Assembly (NCBI GenBank): GCA_016125085.1 | Contig: WGMM01000040.1 | Location: forward strand, 1-64,000 | Reading direction: 5' to 3' | Source: a bacterium | GTDB lineage: Bacteria > Planctomycetota > Planctomycetia > Isosphaerales > Isosphaeraceae | DNA: 64,000 bases | In this document: in pieces, positions 25,939 through 34,148 of the stretch | Layout of the letters: each line of letters opens with the position of its first letter | Position numbering within the stretch: the first letter of the stretch is position 1 | Notes under the pieces: generated by a model | Told to the model about the DNA's origin: nothing | The model's database searches: none | Seen by the model: the letters and a program-made list of their open reading frames with translations, nothing else | Translations under genes and position numbers: made by a program

Positions 25939-27006
25939 ATGCCCCGTTTCCTCCGATCTCTTTACGCCTCCATGATCTTCCTGATCGTGTTCGAAGCGGC
26001 GATCGCATCGACTGCGAACGCCCAGACGGACGAAATCCGCTTCCGGCCCGCGACAGGGCAGACTTCCGGACGGGTCGTTCGCGGCACGATCAACGCAGAA
26101 ACCCCCAGGGAAGTCCGGATTCAGGTCGGCAACAAGCCGGAAACGGTTCCGATCGAAGAAATTGCCGAGATCAACTATGCAGGTACGCCGCCGGCGTTTC
26201 TCGAAGCCAGGGTGCGCGAAAAGGCAGGCGATTATCGTGGCGCACTCGAAAACTACGAAAAAGCCGCCGCGGCGAGCGGTCTCAAACCATTCGTCGGCCA
26301 GCTCGTTAAATTCTCCTACGCCGCTGCGCTCGCCGCATCGGTCAGCGAGGACGAATCCCGGTCGGACAAGGCCATCAAGGCCCTTCAGGACTTCGTGAAG
26401 ACCTATCCCAATGGGCGACATACGGCTTCGGCTTACGAATCGCTTCTGAATCTGGTGCGCAGCGGCGGTGACGATGCCAGAATCGATTCGGTCATCGACG
26501 AACTGGCGAAAGTGCCGGGCGAACAGGCTCGTGCCAAAGTGCTCAAGGCTGATACGCTCGTGGATCAGGGCAAAGCGGAGGAAGCCCTGCGATCGATCGA
26601 TTCGGTGGGTGCTCAGATTCCGGCGGATTCGAGCCTGGCCAGACTCGCCGAATCGGTACGGATCAAATCGCTCGTCGGCACGAAAAAGCTGGATGAAGCC
26701 GAAAGCAAGGCCCGGCAGTTGATCGAGGCGGCTGACCCTGCCGACTCCGAAGCCCTGGCCCATGCCTATAACGCCCTGGGCGATTGCCTGAGAGCTTCAG
26801 GCAAACCCAAGGACGCCCTGATCGCCTACCTTCACACGGACATTCTCTTCGATTCCGTACCGAACGAGCATGCCCGGGCCCTGGCCGCGATCACCCAGCT
26901 CTGGCGCACTCTCGAAAAACCCGACAGGGCCGAGCAGACGCTCAGCAAGCTCGCAACAGCCTATCCACGCAGTCCCTGGCTGAAAAAAGCCCAGGGTACA
27001 CCCTGA
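25939..27006 (+). CDS. Exported TPR protein
   Basis: A 355-residue protein with a Sec signal peptide (MPRFLRSLYASMIFLIVFEAAIASTANAQ, shown here as residues 1-29). After an N-terminal beta-rich region (about 33-85, with PREVRIQVGNKPETV), the helices carry TPR-like repeats: EKAGDYRGALENYEKAAAASG, DKAIKALQDFVKTYP and ALAHAYNALGDCLRASGKPKDALIAY. It likely binds peptidoglycan-side or outer-membrane partners in the periplasm. It follows the larger TPR gene by 3 bases. Confidence 0.8.
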   Translation: MPRFLRSLYASMIFLIVFEAAIASTANAQTDEIRFRPATGQTSGRVVRGTINAETPREVRIQVGNKPETVPIEEIAEINYAGTPPAFLEARVREKAGDYRGALENYEKAAAASGLKPFVGQLVKFSYAAALAASVSEDESRSDKAIKALQDFVKTYPNGRHTASAYESLLNLVRSGGDDARIDSVIDELAKVPGEQARAKVLKADTLVDQGKAEEALRSIDSVGAQIPADSSLARLAESVRIKSLVGTKKLDEAESKARQLIEAADPADSEALAHAYNALGDCLRASGKPKDALIAYLHTDILFDSVPNEHARALAAITQLWRTLEKPDRAEQTLSKLATAYPRSPWLKKAQGTP

Positions 27007-27053
27007 TTTCCGGGCCTCAGCTCATCCGCTTCGACATTCGAATCGAGCCGTTC

Positions 27054-28016
27054 ATGACAAATCACCGTAGTTCACTCTCAAACATTCGCTCATCCGCCCG
27101 GAGCCTGAAGGACATGACGCGTACTGGGGCTGCCTTGATCGTACTGGCCATAGCGTTCGGATCATTGTTCACGCCCCCGCGAGCCAGCGCTCAACCGCCG
27201 GACGCGGCGAAAGCCGCCGAACCGGCCGCCGCGAAAGCCGCCGAAGCCCCGCCGGCCGCCGAGGCACCACCCGCGGAAGCTCCTGCCGAAGCAGCCGCAC
27301 CGGCCCAGGCTGCTGCGCCGAACGCGCCCGCCCCGACTGCAAAATCGGAAAATCTTCTGCTATGGATCTATAAGGCCGAAGGGTACTTTTTTTTCCTGCA
27401 GCTCCCGATGTCGATTCTCCTGGTCGCCATGATCGTTCTCTACTCAATGCAGGTCGGGCGTAAGGAATTCATGCCAGGGGAGCTTCTGGACAATCTGGAA
27501 ACGCAAACCCGCGACAAGAAATTTCAGGAAGCCTACGACCTGGCCAAGTCGGACGAATCGCTTATCGCCCGGCTGGTGACGGCCGGCGTGGTGCGTCTCC
27601 AGACTTCAGGCGGTCAGTATCCCCAGGCCCTGGAAGCCATGCAGGAAGTCGGTGAGGACGAAGGCATGAAGTTCGACCACCGCCTGAGCTACCTGGCCAT
27701 GCTGGCCAATATCGCCACCATGGTCGGGCTGCTGGGTACGGTCTGGGGTATGGTTGCCGCGTTCATGGTCATCGCCCAGAGCGACACCAGCCCGAAGCCG
27801 AGCGAATTGGCCCAGGGTGTGAGCCAGGCACTGGTGACGACCGTCTGGGGGCTGCTCCAGGCGATTCCCGCGATCGTTGCCCACACGATCCTCAAGAACC
27901 GGATATCCCGGATGATGCTTGAAACCGGGATCGCGGCTGAGCGGATCGTCGGCCGCTTCACAGCTCTCAACAAGGGCTCTAAAGTCGGGGCGACGACGGA
28001 AGGCAACAAAGCCTGA
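27054..28016 (+). CDS. ExbB/TolQ-like proton channel with signal-type N-terminus and Ala/Pro-rich linker
   Basis: A 320-residue MotA/TolQ/ExbB family protein. An N-terminal hydrophobic stretch ends near residue 46 (PRASA|Q) and is followed by an Ala/Pro/Glu linker (about 50-98). The channel domain follows: helix at about 112-131, then a pair of helices near 215-240 (ANIATMVGLLGTVWGMVAAF) and 260-282 (SQALVTTVWGLLQAIPAIVA). With ExbD partners this couples the proton gradient to a periplasmic load. ATG 27054 was chosen because it gives the signal-type start; the frame is open further upstream. Confidence 0.87.
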   Translation: MTNHRSSLSNIRSSARSLKDMTRTGAALIVLAIAFGSLFTPPRASAQPPDAAKAAEPAAAKAAEAPPAAEAPPAEAPAEAAAPAQAAAPNAPAPTAKSENLLLWIYKAEGYFFFLQLPMSILLVAMIVLYSMQVGRKEFMPGELLDNLETQTRDKKFQEAYDLAKSDESLIARLVTAGVVRLQTSGGQYPQALEAMQEVGEDEGMKFDHRLSYLAMLANIATMVGLLGTVWGMVAAFMVIAQSDTSPKPSELAQGVSQALVTTVWGLLQAIPAIVAHTILKNRISRMMLETGIAAERIVGRFTALNKGSKVGATTEGNKA

Positions 28017-28082
28017 TCCGCTGGAATTCCAGCCTGCCATACGCATAATTCCGATCATGTCCGCCGCCTCGGGAACGCATCG

Positions 28083-28559
28083 ATGAGATTCCGTAAATCG
28101 CATTCCGTGAGCGAAGACGCCGTTCTCGACATGACCCCCATGATCGACATGACATTCCAGCTCATCGCGTTCTTCATGTTCACGCTGAATTTTTCGAATG
28201 ACCTCCTCGACGAGGAAGTGCATCTGCCGCTCGCCGATTCGGCCACCCCCACAGCGCAAGCCCCCCAGTCGCCGATCTATGTCAATATGCGTCGAGACGG
28301 CATGGTCTACCTTCTCGGCGGAGAGGCCGTCGACCCGCTCGTCGACTCCTCGTCCATTCGCCGCCAGCTCGCTGTCGAAGCCCAACTGGCGAAGATCAAC
28401 ATGAAAGTCGCCGGAGCGGACGCAGGTGCCGGCCTTTGGACGACCATCGTAATCCGGGCCGACGAAGAGGCTCCCTACGGTTCGGTTCAGAAGGTCATCC
28501 AGATCGCGCAGCAGACCGGATTCACCAAGTTCTGGCTCCGGGCCACGAAGTCGCCCTGA
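28083..28559 (+). CDS. ExbD/TolR-like protein, first copy
   Basis: A 158-residue protein with one N-terminal membrane helix in the ExbD pattern DMTPMIDMTFQLIAFFMFTLNF; the Asp of PMID is the conserved proton-carrying residue. A periplasmic domain follows. It should form the channel with the ExbB-like protein upstream. A second ExbD follows 55 bases later, with which it shares only the helix region and general shape. Confidence 0.87.
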   Translation: MRFRKSHSVSEDAVLDMTPMIDMTFQLIAFFMFTLNFSNDLLDEEVHLPLADSATPTAQAPQSPIYVNMRRDGMVYLLGGEAVDPLVDSSSIRRQLAVEAQLAKINMKVAGADAGAGLWTTIVIRADEEAPYGSVQKVIQIAQQTGFTKFWLRATKSP

Positions 28560-28614
28560 TCCTCCCCGGCAAGGCATACACCAGTCAACGTCGGAAGTTC
28601 CCCGGACCCGATCG

Positions 28615-29076
28615 ATGAAAATCCGCAAATTCGCCTCGTCCGACTCGAAAGTCATGCTGGAAATGACGCCGATGATCGACGTCGTATTCCAGCTGCTCAT
28701 TTTCTTCATGTTCACGTTCAAGATCGTTTCTGTCGAAGGCGAATTCGCCATCACCATGCCCGCCGCGGAGCAGGGCTCCGCGGCACCATCGCCCGAGAAT
28801 ATCACGGCCTTGCCCGATATCGACGTCCGCCTGCTCGCGGGCGAAAACGGCGAACTGGCCGGAATCCGAATCGGCGAAGACGCCGTGGCTTCCATGGACG
28901 AACTCGCCGCTGCCCTCAAGGCCATCGTGGGTGACGATCCGCAAATCGCGGCCGACGTCGAGATGCGCATCGACGCTCCTCCCACTCTCAAATACGGCGC
29001 AGTCGTCAGCGCGATCAATGCTGCCGCCCGTGTGAGAATCCAGAAAATCAAATTCTCCCCGCCGCCGGGGGGATGA
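28615..29076 (+). CDS. ExbD/TolR-like protein, second copy
   Basis: A 153-residue ExbD/TolR family protein: MLEMTPMIDVVFQLLIFFMFTFKI holds the conserved Asp in its single helix, followed by a periplasmic domain. Two different ExbD copies are common in energised systems outside the Ton system and may form a hetero-oligomer. It is 4 bases before the next gene. Confidence 0.87.
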   Translation: MKIRKFASSDSKVMLEMTPMIDVVFQLLIFFMFTFKIVSVEGEFAITMPAAEQGSAAPSPENITALPDIDVRLLAGENGELAGIRIGEDAVASMDELAAALKAIVGDDPQIAADVEMRIDAPPTLKYGAVVSAINAAARVRIQKIKFSPPPGG

Positions 29077-29080
29077 CCGA

Positions 29081-29902
29081 ATGGGATTCTTCCGCGAGTC
29101 GACGCGCCGGCCCTATCGCAACCTCGATCCTGTCCGGATCCTCGAAACCAGCCGCACGCTGGCCATACGGATCGAGGAACGATTCCCAGGATCGGGTCTG
29201 GCCGCCTTGAGCCGCGAACTGGCCGAAATCGCCAGCAATACCGTGGCTCAAGTCGAACGCGCGAACCGGCCTGCGATCGGACTTCGCATCGCGGCCTGGA
29301 TTCTGATCGGCCTTGGTCTGGCGATCGTCATCGAACTCGGCGGCCACCTGCAGACCAACTGGGAACTCGGCAACCCGGGCGATTTCATTCAATCGTTCCA
29401 GGCCGCCATCGAAAGCTCGGTATTTCTCGGGGCGGCGATCATTTTCCTGCTGAGCTGGGAAAACCGGATCAAGCGGCGGCGGATTCTCCAGTACCTGCAC
29501 GAACTCCGTACGATCGCGCATCTTGTGGACATGCATCAGCTTCCGAAAACGCCGGACACGATCCGGTTCGAGGCGCAGGCGACTTTTACCGCCCACTCGC
29601 CAGTGCGCGTCATGACGCCCTTCCAGCTCGCTCGATATTTTTCGTATTGCAGCGAAATGCTGTCGATCATCGGCAAGCTCGCGACACTTTATATCCAGAA
29701 CTTTCCCGACCCCGCAGTGCTTCAGGCCGTGGACCAGATCGAAGACCTCACGACCGGTCTCTCCTCCAAAATCTGGCAGAAGAGCATGTCACTCACGCCC
29801 CCGGCGGCACCCGCGATCGGATCTCCTCAGATTTCCATACCTGCGGACGAGACTTCGAAATCCGTTGCCGATCCCTCGAACCTTCACCGAGACAATTCCT
29901 GA
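29081..29902 (+). CDS. Hypothetical membrane protein of the ExbBD operon
   Basis: A 273-residue protein with a helical N-terminal region (TSRTLAIRIEERFPGSGLAALSRELAEIA), two transmembrane segments near 65-87 (IGLRIAAWILIGLGLAIVIEL) and 113-128, then a cytoplasm-side helical tail. No known family. It has a 4-base spacing after exbD and its stop overlaps the next start (TGATG), so it belongs to this operon. It may link the channel to cytoplasmic partners; this is only a guess from position. Confidence 0.65.
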   Translation: MGFFRESTRRPYRNLDPVRILETSRTLAIRIEERFPGSGLAALSRELAEIASNTVAQVERANRPAIGLRIAAWILIGLGLAIVIELGGHLQTNWELGNPGDFIQSFQAAIESSVFLGAAIIFLLSWENRIKRRRILQYLHELRTIAHLVDMHQLPKTPDTIRFEAQATFTAHSPVRVMTPFQLARYFSYCSEMLSIIGKLATLYIQNFPDPAVLQAVDQIEDLTTGLSSKIWQKSMSLTPPAAPAIGSPQISIPADETSKSVADPSNLHRDNS

Positions 29903-30426
29903 TGGGTTATCTTCTTGCATTCCTCGCTTCGGCGCTCTGGGGTCTGACTTATACCCTCGACGAAAAAGTCCTCGAAGACTTGCCGCCCGTCAAAGTCTAT
30001 TTTCTGCACTGCGTCGTCGGCATGTTCATTTCCGGGTCGGTCTGGCTGGCTAACGGCGGTCGACCGCTCGGGCTGCTGCCAAGTTCGGCCGAAACGGCGA
30101 ACCGCAGAATTCTCCTTGCCAGCATGCTGATCGGCTGCGTCGCGGGTCTTGCGATCGTCATTTCGATCGTCCGCCTGGGGGCATCTCTGGCGGCGATCCT
30201 CGAAATCTCCTACCCGATTTTCGTGCTGGTCTTCAGCTGGCTCCTTTTCGGCAAAACGACGAACCGGTCCGTCCTTGTCGGCGGGTCGCTCATCTTTCTC
30301 GGCTCGGCAATCATTATCCTTTTCGGACACGATGGCCCGAAATCCAGCCATGCCGCGTCTACGCGCCTCGATGATCCGTCGCCCACAGTCGACTCAGCCC
30401 TTGAATCCGTCGATTCGTCCGATTAA
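29902..30426 (+). CDS. Single-EamA-domain transporter-like protein
   Basis: A 174-residue protein: MGYLLAFLASALWGLTYTLDEKVLEDLPP opens a typical EamA (DMT superfamily) unit, with about five helices, ending in SLIFLGSAIIILFGH. Full EamA transporters have two such units and ten helices; here only one is present, so it would have to work as a dimer, like the small multidrug resistance proteins. A polar tail of about 35 residues follows. ATG overlaps the previous stop by one base. Confidence 0.75.
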   Translation: MGYLLAFLASALWGLTYTLDEKVLEDLPPVKVYFLHCVVGMFISGSVWLANGGRPLGLLPSSAETANRRILLASMLIGCVAGLAIVISIVRLGASLAAILEISYPIFVLVFSWLLFGKTTNRSVLVGGSLIFLGSAIIILFGHDGPKSSHAASTRLDDPSPTVDSALESVDSSD

Positions 30427-30593
30427 AAAGGACTTTCCGATCGGTGCGGATTCACCGCCGACGGCGAACTCGCTTCGCCCGGAGATGCCGATCCCGCCGC
30501 AACCAGCCCACCCTGCCGCGAACGGACGTCCTTACGCACCCCGTTCGCCACGACCGAACTCTCTTCGTAGTTTCAGCACCCGGGAGCTTCCCT

Positions 30594-32681
30594 ATGAATC
30601 GTCGATCCTTCCAGCGCCTCTCCCTTGCGGCTTTCGCCAGTTCGCTGGCGCCTTCGGTGAGCCGGTCGATGGCTCAGGCACCCGATGCGGCCAAGCTCGC
30701 GGCCTGGATCGACAAGCCCTTGCTGGACAAAGACATCTCGATCGACGAAGTGCGTCGCTACGTCGCCGCGAAAATCCCCCGCATGCCTGCCCTGAAAACC
30801 CCCGAAGAATGGGCGAAGTGGGCCACAGAACACCGCCAGAAGGTGCTCGACACCGTCATTTACCGGGGCGAAGCCGCCAAATGGCGCGACGCCAAGGGCC
30901 TGAAGTTCGAACGCATGGGCACCGTCACCACCGACGGATACCTGCTCACCAAAGTGCGCTATGAAGCCCTGCCGGGCCACTGGATTCCGGCACTGCTCTA
31001 TGAACCCGCCGGGCTCTCGGCCGACAAGAAAGTGCCGGTGCACCTGGCCGTCAACGGCCACGACGCCAACGGCTACACGGCCGATTACAAGCAGGCCCGC
31101 TGCATTCACCTGGCGAAAAAGGGCATCGTGAGCCTTTCGCTGGAATGGTACGGAATGGGCCAGTTCAAAACACCCGACTACCTGCACCCGCTCATCAACA
31201 CCATCGATCTTACAGGCACTTCCGGCATCGCCACGCACTTCCTGGCGATGAAGCGAGGCATCGACGTGCTCCTCGGTCACCCTAACGCCGAGCCTTCGAA
31301 AGTCGCCGTCTCAGGCCTTTCCGGCGGCGGCTGGCAGACGATCTTCATCTCGTCTCTCGACCCACGAGTGACCCTGGCCAACCCCGTCGCCGGCTATTCC
31401 AGCTTCATTACCCGCACCCAGCACGACCAGGACCTGGGCGACAGCGAACAGACCCCGACCGACCTGGGCAGCGTGACCGATTACGCCATCATGACCGCCC
31501 TGCGTGCCCCCAACGCCACGCTCCTCACCTTCAACGCCAAGGATAATTGCTGCTTCCGGGCCGAACACGCCCTGCCGCCCCTCGTGGCCGCCGCCAAACC
31601 CGTTTACGACCTGATGAAAGTGCCCGACAAGCTCGGCACCCACGTGAACGAAACGCCCGGCGACCACAACTTCCTCGAGGACAACCGCAAGGCGCTCTAC
31701 AAGTTCATCGGCACCCACTTCATGGGCCTGAAGGATGCCGCTCTGGAGGCTTTCTCCAAGGAAGACGTCGCCCCGAGCGACATCAAAAAGCCGGAAGAGC
31801 TGAAAGTCGCCCTGCCGGCCGATCAGCTTTCGCTGCATGGCCTTGCGATGAACCTGGCGAAGAACCTGCCGGCCGCCGTCGAGATGCCGAAGGACAAGAA
31901 CGCAGCCGAGATCTGGATTCTCGAAGGCCGCAAGAAGCTCCGCGAGGCCCTGAAACTGCCCGAGGCCCCAGCACCGCTTTACGATACGTTCACGCCGATC
32001 GGCGACCGGACGGTCGAAAATGGCCTTGTTCGCCAGGCGAATCTGGTGCGCGTGGCCGATACCTGGAGCGTGCCCTTCGTCGAGATTTTCCCGCAGAAGA
32101 GTTCGCCCAAAACGACCAGTTTCTACCTGGCCGACAAGGGTGCCGCCGAATTCTCGGCTGATGCCGCCGCAAGGCTGGGCGCGGGCGAGCGCGTCGTCGT
32201 CTGCAATCCTTTTGACTTCGGCGAACTGAAGCCTTCGCACCACGGTTATCTCTTCTCGCTACTGCTGGGCACGGTGGGTGACCGGCCGCTTGGGATCGAA
32301 GCACGTCAGCTCGCCGCGGCTCTGGCCATGGACCGCAGCCGGCTGGGTCAGTCGATCCGCCTGGTGGCCAAGGGCAAGCGTGCGGCGCTGGTCGCACTTT
32401 GTGCCGCCGCGATTTCGAACGAGGGCACGGTCTCCGAAGTCGTGCTGGAAGGCTCGCTCGGAAGCCTCAAGGAAGTGATCGAAGATAAGACGAGCTATAC
32501 CGATGCCCCGCAGCTCTTTACCTTCGGGCTACTCCAGAACTTCGACATCAACCGGATCGCCATGCTCATCGCCCCGGCGAAACTGACCTTCAAGGCTCCC
32601 TCCGACCGAGCCAAAACCGAACTCGCCGGCCTGGCTGACTGGTGGAAGCTGCTGGGCGTCGACCATAAGCCGCTGGGTTGA
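30594..32681 (+). CDS. Tat-exported alpha/beta-hydrolase (acetyl esterase-like)
   Basis: A 695-residue protein. The N-terminus MNRRSFQRLSLAAFASS is a twin-arginine (Tat) signal (RRSFQRL). The hydrolase part includes VPVHLAVNGHD (oxyanion region), GLSGGGWQT as nucleophile elbow (G-x-S-x-G), NAKDNCCF, and ETPGDHNF with the likely catalytic His. It resembles planctomycete acetylxylan-esterase-like hydrolases. A long C-terminal part (about 430-695) has no assigned domain. GGGAG lies about seven bases before ATG 30594; an upstream in-frame extension lacks an RBS. A REP cluster starts right after its stop. Confidence 0.82.
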   Translation: MNRRSFQRLSLAAFASSLAPSVSRSMAQAPDAAKLAAWIDKPLLDKDISIDEVRRYVAAKIPRMPALKTPEEWAKWATEHRQKVLDTVIYRGEAAKWRDAKGLKFERMGTVTTDGYLLTKVRYEALPGHWIPALLYEPAGLSADKKVPVHLAVNGHDANGYTADYKQARCIHLAKKGIVSLSLEWYGMGQFKTPDYLHPLINTIDLTGTSGIATHFLAMKRGIDVLLGHPNAEPSKVAVSGLSGGGWQTIFISSLDPRVTLANPVAGYSSFITRTQHDQDLGDSEQTPTDLGSVTDYAIMTALRAPNATLLTFNAKDNCCFRAEHALPPLVAAAKPVYDLMKVPDKLGTHVNETPGDHNFLEDNRKALYKFIGTHFMGLKDAALEAFSKEDVAPSDIKKPEELKVALPADQLSLHGLAMNLAKNLPAAVEMPKDKNAAEIWILEGRKKLREALKLPEAPAPLYDTFTPIGDRTVENGLVRQANLVRVADTWSVPFVEIFPQKSSPKTTSFYLADKGAAEFSADAAARLGAGERVVVCNPFDFGELKPSHHGYLFSLLLGTVGDRPLGIEARQLAAALAMDRSRLGQSIRLVAKGKRAALVALCAAAISNEGTVSEVVLEGSLGSLKEVIEDKTSYTDAPQLFTFGLLQNFDINRIAMLIAPAKLTFKAPSDRAKTELAGLADWWKLLGVDHKPLG

Positions 32682-32697
32682 TCTCAGCCGCCCCCTC

Positions 32698-32873
32698 CAA
32701 GGCCCTCCGAGCTCCAGCTCGAAGAAAACCGCACCCCTGGGCACTCCAAGCTCCAGCTCGGAGAACGAATGTCGAGAAACCCCCGCCCCCCCTGGGCACT
32801 CCGAGCTCCAGCTCGGAGAACGATTGCCGAGAAAAACCCCGCCCGAGCTGGAGCTCGGGGGGCCCTTGGAAAT
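32698..32873. repeat. REP-like palindromes, left side of the RAYT gene
   Basis: Four palindromes with core CGAGCTCCAGCTCG: 32708-32721, 32747-32760 (one mismatch), 32802-32815, and an inverted copy CGAGCTGGAGCTCG at 32844-32857. Each can fold with a two-base loop. The third copy and the inverted fourth form a BIME-like head-to-head pair with a GAGAAAAAC-type spacer between them; the same pair recurs to the right of the transposase. Confidence 0.82.
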
Positions 32874-32945
32874 GGCACTTTCGATCCATAGCAGCGAACT
32901 GAATCTGTAAATCGTTATCTGTACGTCTTTCATTCGGAGAAGGAG

Positions 32946-33587
32946 ATGGCGGATCGAACTGAATGGACAGGTCCGAAAGGCTGGTATCGCCGGTTTTTGC
33001 CGCATTGCGACGAACCAGGTATTATTCAATTCATCACTTATCGACTCGCCGACAGTGTTCCGGCCGCATTGCTTGAAGAAATCGAAAAGTACCTTCGCAC
33101 AATTCCCCCGGATCGCATCGATTCCGAACGAAGGCAGAAATTCGAAGAGATCCTCGACCAGGGGCATGGCAGCGGTGTATTGCGGGAACCAGCCGCAGCG
33201 AATTGCGTGATTCAAGGCTGGCGGCATTTTGACACAACAAGATACGACCTTATCGCATACGTTGTGATGCCTACGCATGTCCATGTTCTGATCAGGACAA
33301 AATCCGGTCAAAGCTTGCCGAAGATTGTTCAGTCGTGGAAAAGTCACTCAGGTAGAAGGCTCAAATCACTATTTCCACATGCATGCGAGCAAGGCGAATT
33401 TTGGCGGCGTGAATACTGGGATCGGTACATACGCGACGAACGCCATTTCTGGACAGCCATTGACTACATTCGACAAAATCCCGTTAAAGCTGGACTCGCG
33501 AACTCGCCTGCAGAATGGTCATATTCGAGTTTTCCAGACAAAAACGAGTCAGTTTCCGGACATTCCGATGCTCACTCCAAGCCATAA
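32946..33587 (+). CDS. REP-associated tyrosine transposase (RAYT)
   Basis: A 213-residue Y1/IS200-like single-strand transposase. The HUH metal motif is THVHVLI (His111, His113) and the catalytic tyrosine is Tyr174 in AIDYIRQNPVKAGL; the RAYT hallmarks IIQFITYRLAD at the front and FWRREYWDRYIRDERHF in the middle are present. RAYTs recognise REP palindromes and are thought to disperse them. Here the gene is framed by matching palindromes at 32698-32873 and 33622-33736, in the manner of a REPtron. GGAGAAGGAG before ATG 32946 is an excellent RBS. Confidence 0.93.
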   Translation: MADRTEWTGPKGWYRRFLPHCDEPGIIQFITYRLADSVPAALLEEIEKYLRTIPPDRIDSERRQKFEEILDQGHGSGVLREPAAANCVIQGWRHFDTTRYDLIAYVVMPTHVHVLIRTKSGQSLPKIVQSWKSHSGRRLKSLFPHACEQGEFWRREYWDRYIRDERHFWTAIDYIRQNPVKAGLANSPAEWSYSSFPDKNESVSGHSDAHSKP

Positions 33588-33621
33588 CCTTCTGCATTGC
33601 ATGATGATATTCCGAACCACT

Positions 33622-33736
33622 CCCGAGCTGGAATTCGGAGGGCCCGGAAGAAGAATCCACCCGGGCCCTCCGAGCTCCAGCTCGGAGAGCGATCGTCGAG
33701 AAAAACTTCACCCCCGAGCTGGAGCTCGGGGGGCCC
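33622..33736. repeat. REP-like palindromes, right side of the RAYT gene
   Basis: Three palindromes: an imperfect inverted copy at 33624-33637 (CGAGCTGGAATTCG), a forward copy CGAGCTCCAGCTCG at 33671-33684 and an inverted copy at 33715-33728. The last two repeat the head-to-head pair of the left side with a similar spacer (GAGA-GCGAT-GTCGAGAAAAAC-like) and GGGGGGCCC at the outer edge. The right pair ends only a few bases before the PTP-like gene. Confidence 0.82.
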
Positions 33737-33743
33737 AGGGGGC

Positions 33744-34088
33744 ATGGGGAAAAGGCCAGAGCACTTGAAGCATGTCCTCTTCGTCTGTGGACGCAACAAG
33801 CGCCGGAGCCCGACTGCTGAGGCCATCTTCGCCGGATTTCCGGATATCGAAGTCGATTCGGCCGGGTTGTCCGAAGATTCCGTTTCGCCCCTCGATACTG
33901 ACCTGATCGCCTGGGCCGACATCATTTTCGTCATGGAACGCAGCCACCTCGGCCGCCTCAAAAGCCGCTACAGTCGGCAGTTGAAGGCCTCTCGAGTGGT
34001 GTGTCTCAATATCCCCGACAAATACGAATATATGGACGATCGGCTGATCGCCCTGCTCAGGGCGAAAGTTACGCCCATGATTTCCTGA
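33744..34088 (+). CDS. Low-molecular-weight PTP-like phosphatase
   Basis: A 114-residue protein. HVLFVCGRNKRRSPTAEAIF gives the phosphate-binding loop C-x5-R-(S/T) with Cys15, Arg21 and Ser22, as in low-molecular-weight protein tyrosine phosphatases. The C-terminal general-acid Asp-Pro is probably represented by Asp in YMDDRL, with the Pro replaced by Asp. It is shorter than classic LMW-PTPs (about 150 residues) but matches a short bacterial subfamily. ATG 33744 lies eight bases after the REP repeat; no clear RBS is seen. Confidence 0.75.
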   Translation: MGKRPEHLKHVLFVCGRNKRRSPTAEAIFAGFPDIEVDSAGLSEDSVSPLDTDLIAWADIIFVMERSHLGRLKSRYSRQLKASRVVCLNIPDKYEYMDDRLIALLRAKVTPMIS

Positions 34089-34117
34089 TCGTCAGTCGAT
34101 TCGAAATCGCTCCGGAA

Positions 34118-34148
34118 CTTAACGCTCCAGCGGCAGCGGAGCGTTAAG
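34118..34148. terminator. Hairpin at the convergent ends of two genes
   Basis: CTTAACGCTCC (34118-34128) pairs perfectly with GGAGCGTTAAG (34138-34148). It sits across the last codons and stop of the minus-strand gene at 34119 and 30 bases after the plus-strand stop at 34088. No T-run follows on either side, so its terminator role is uncertain. Confidence 0.35.

Noticed and set aside
33325..33768. Open frame inside the RAYT gene and REP region
   Set aside because: Shadow of the RAYT gene; it translates the REP palindromes.
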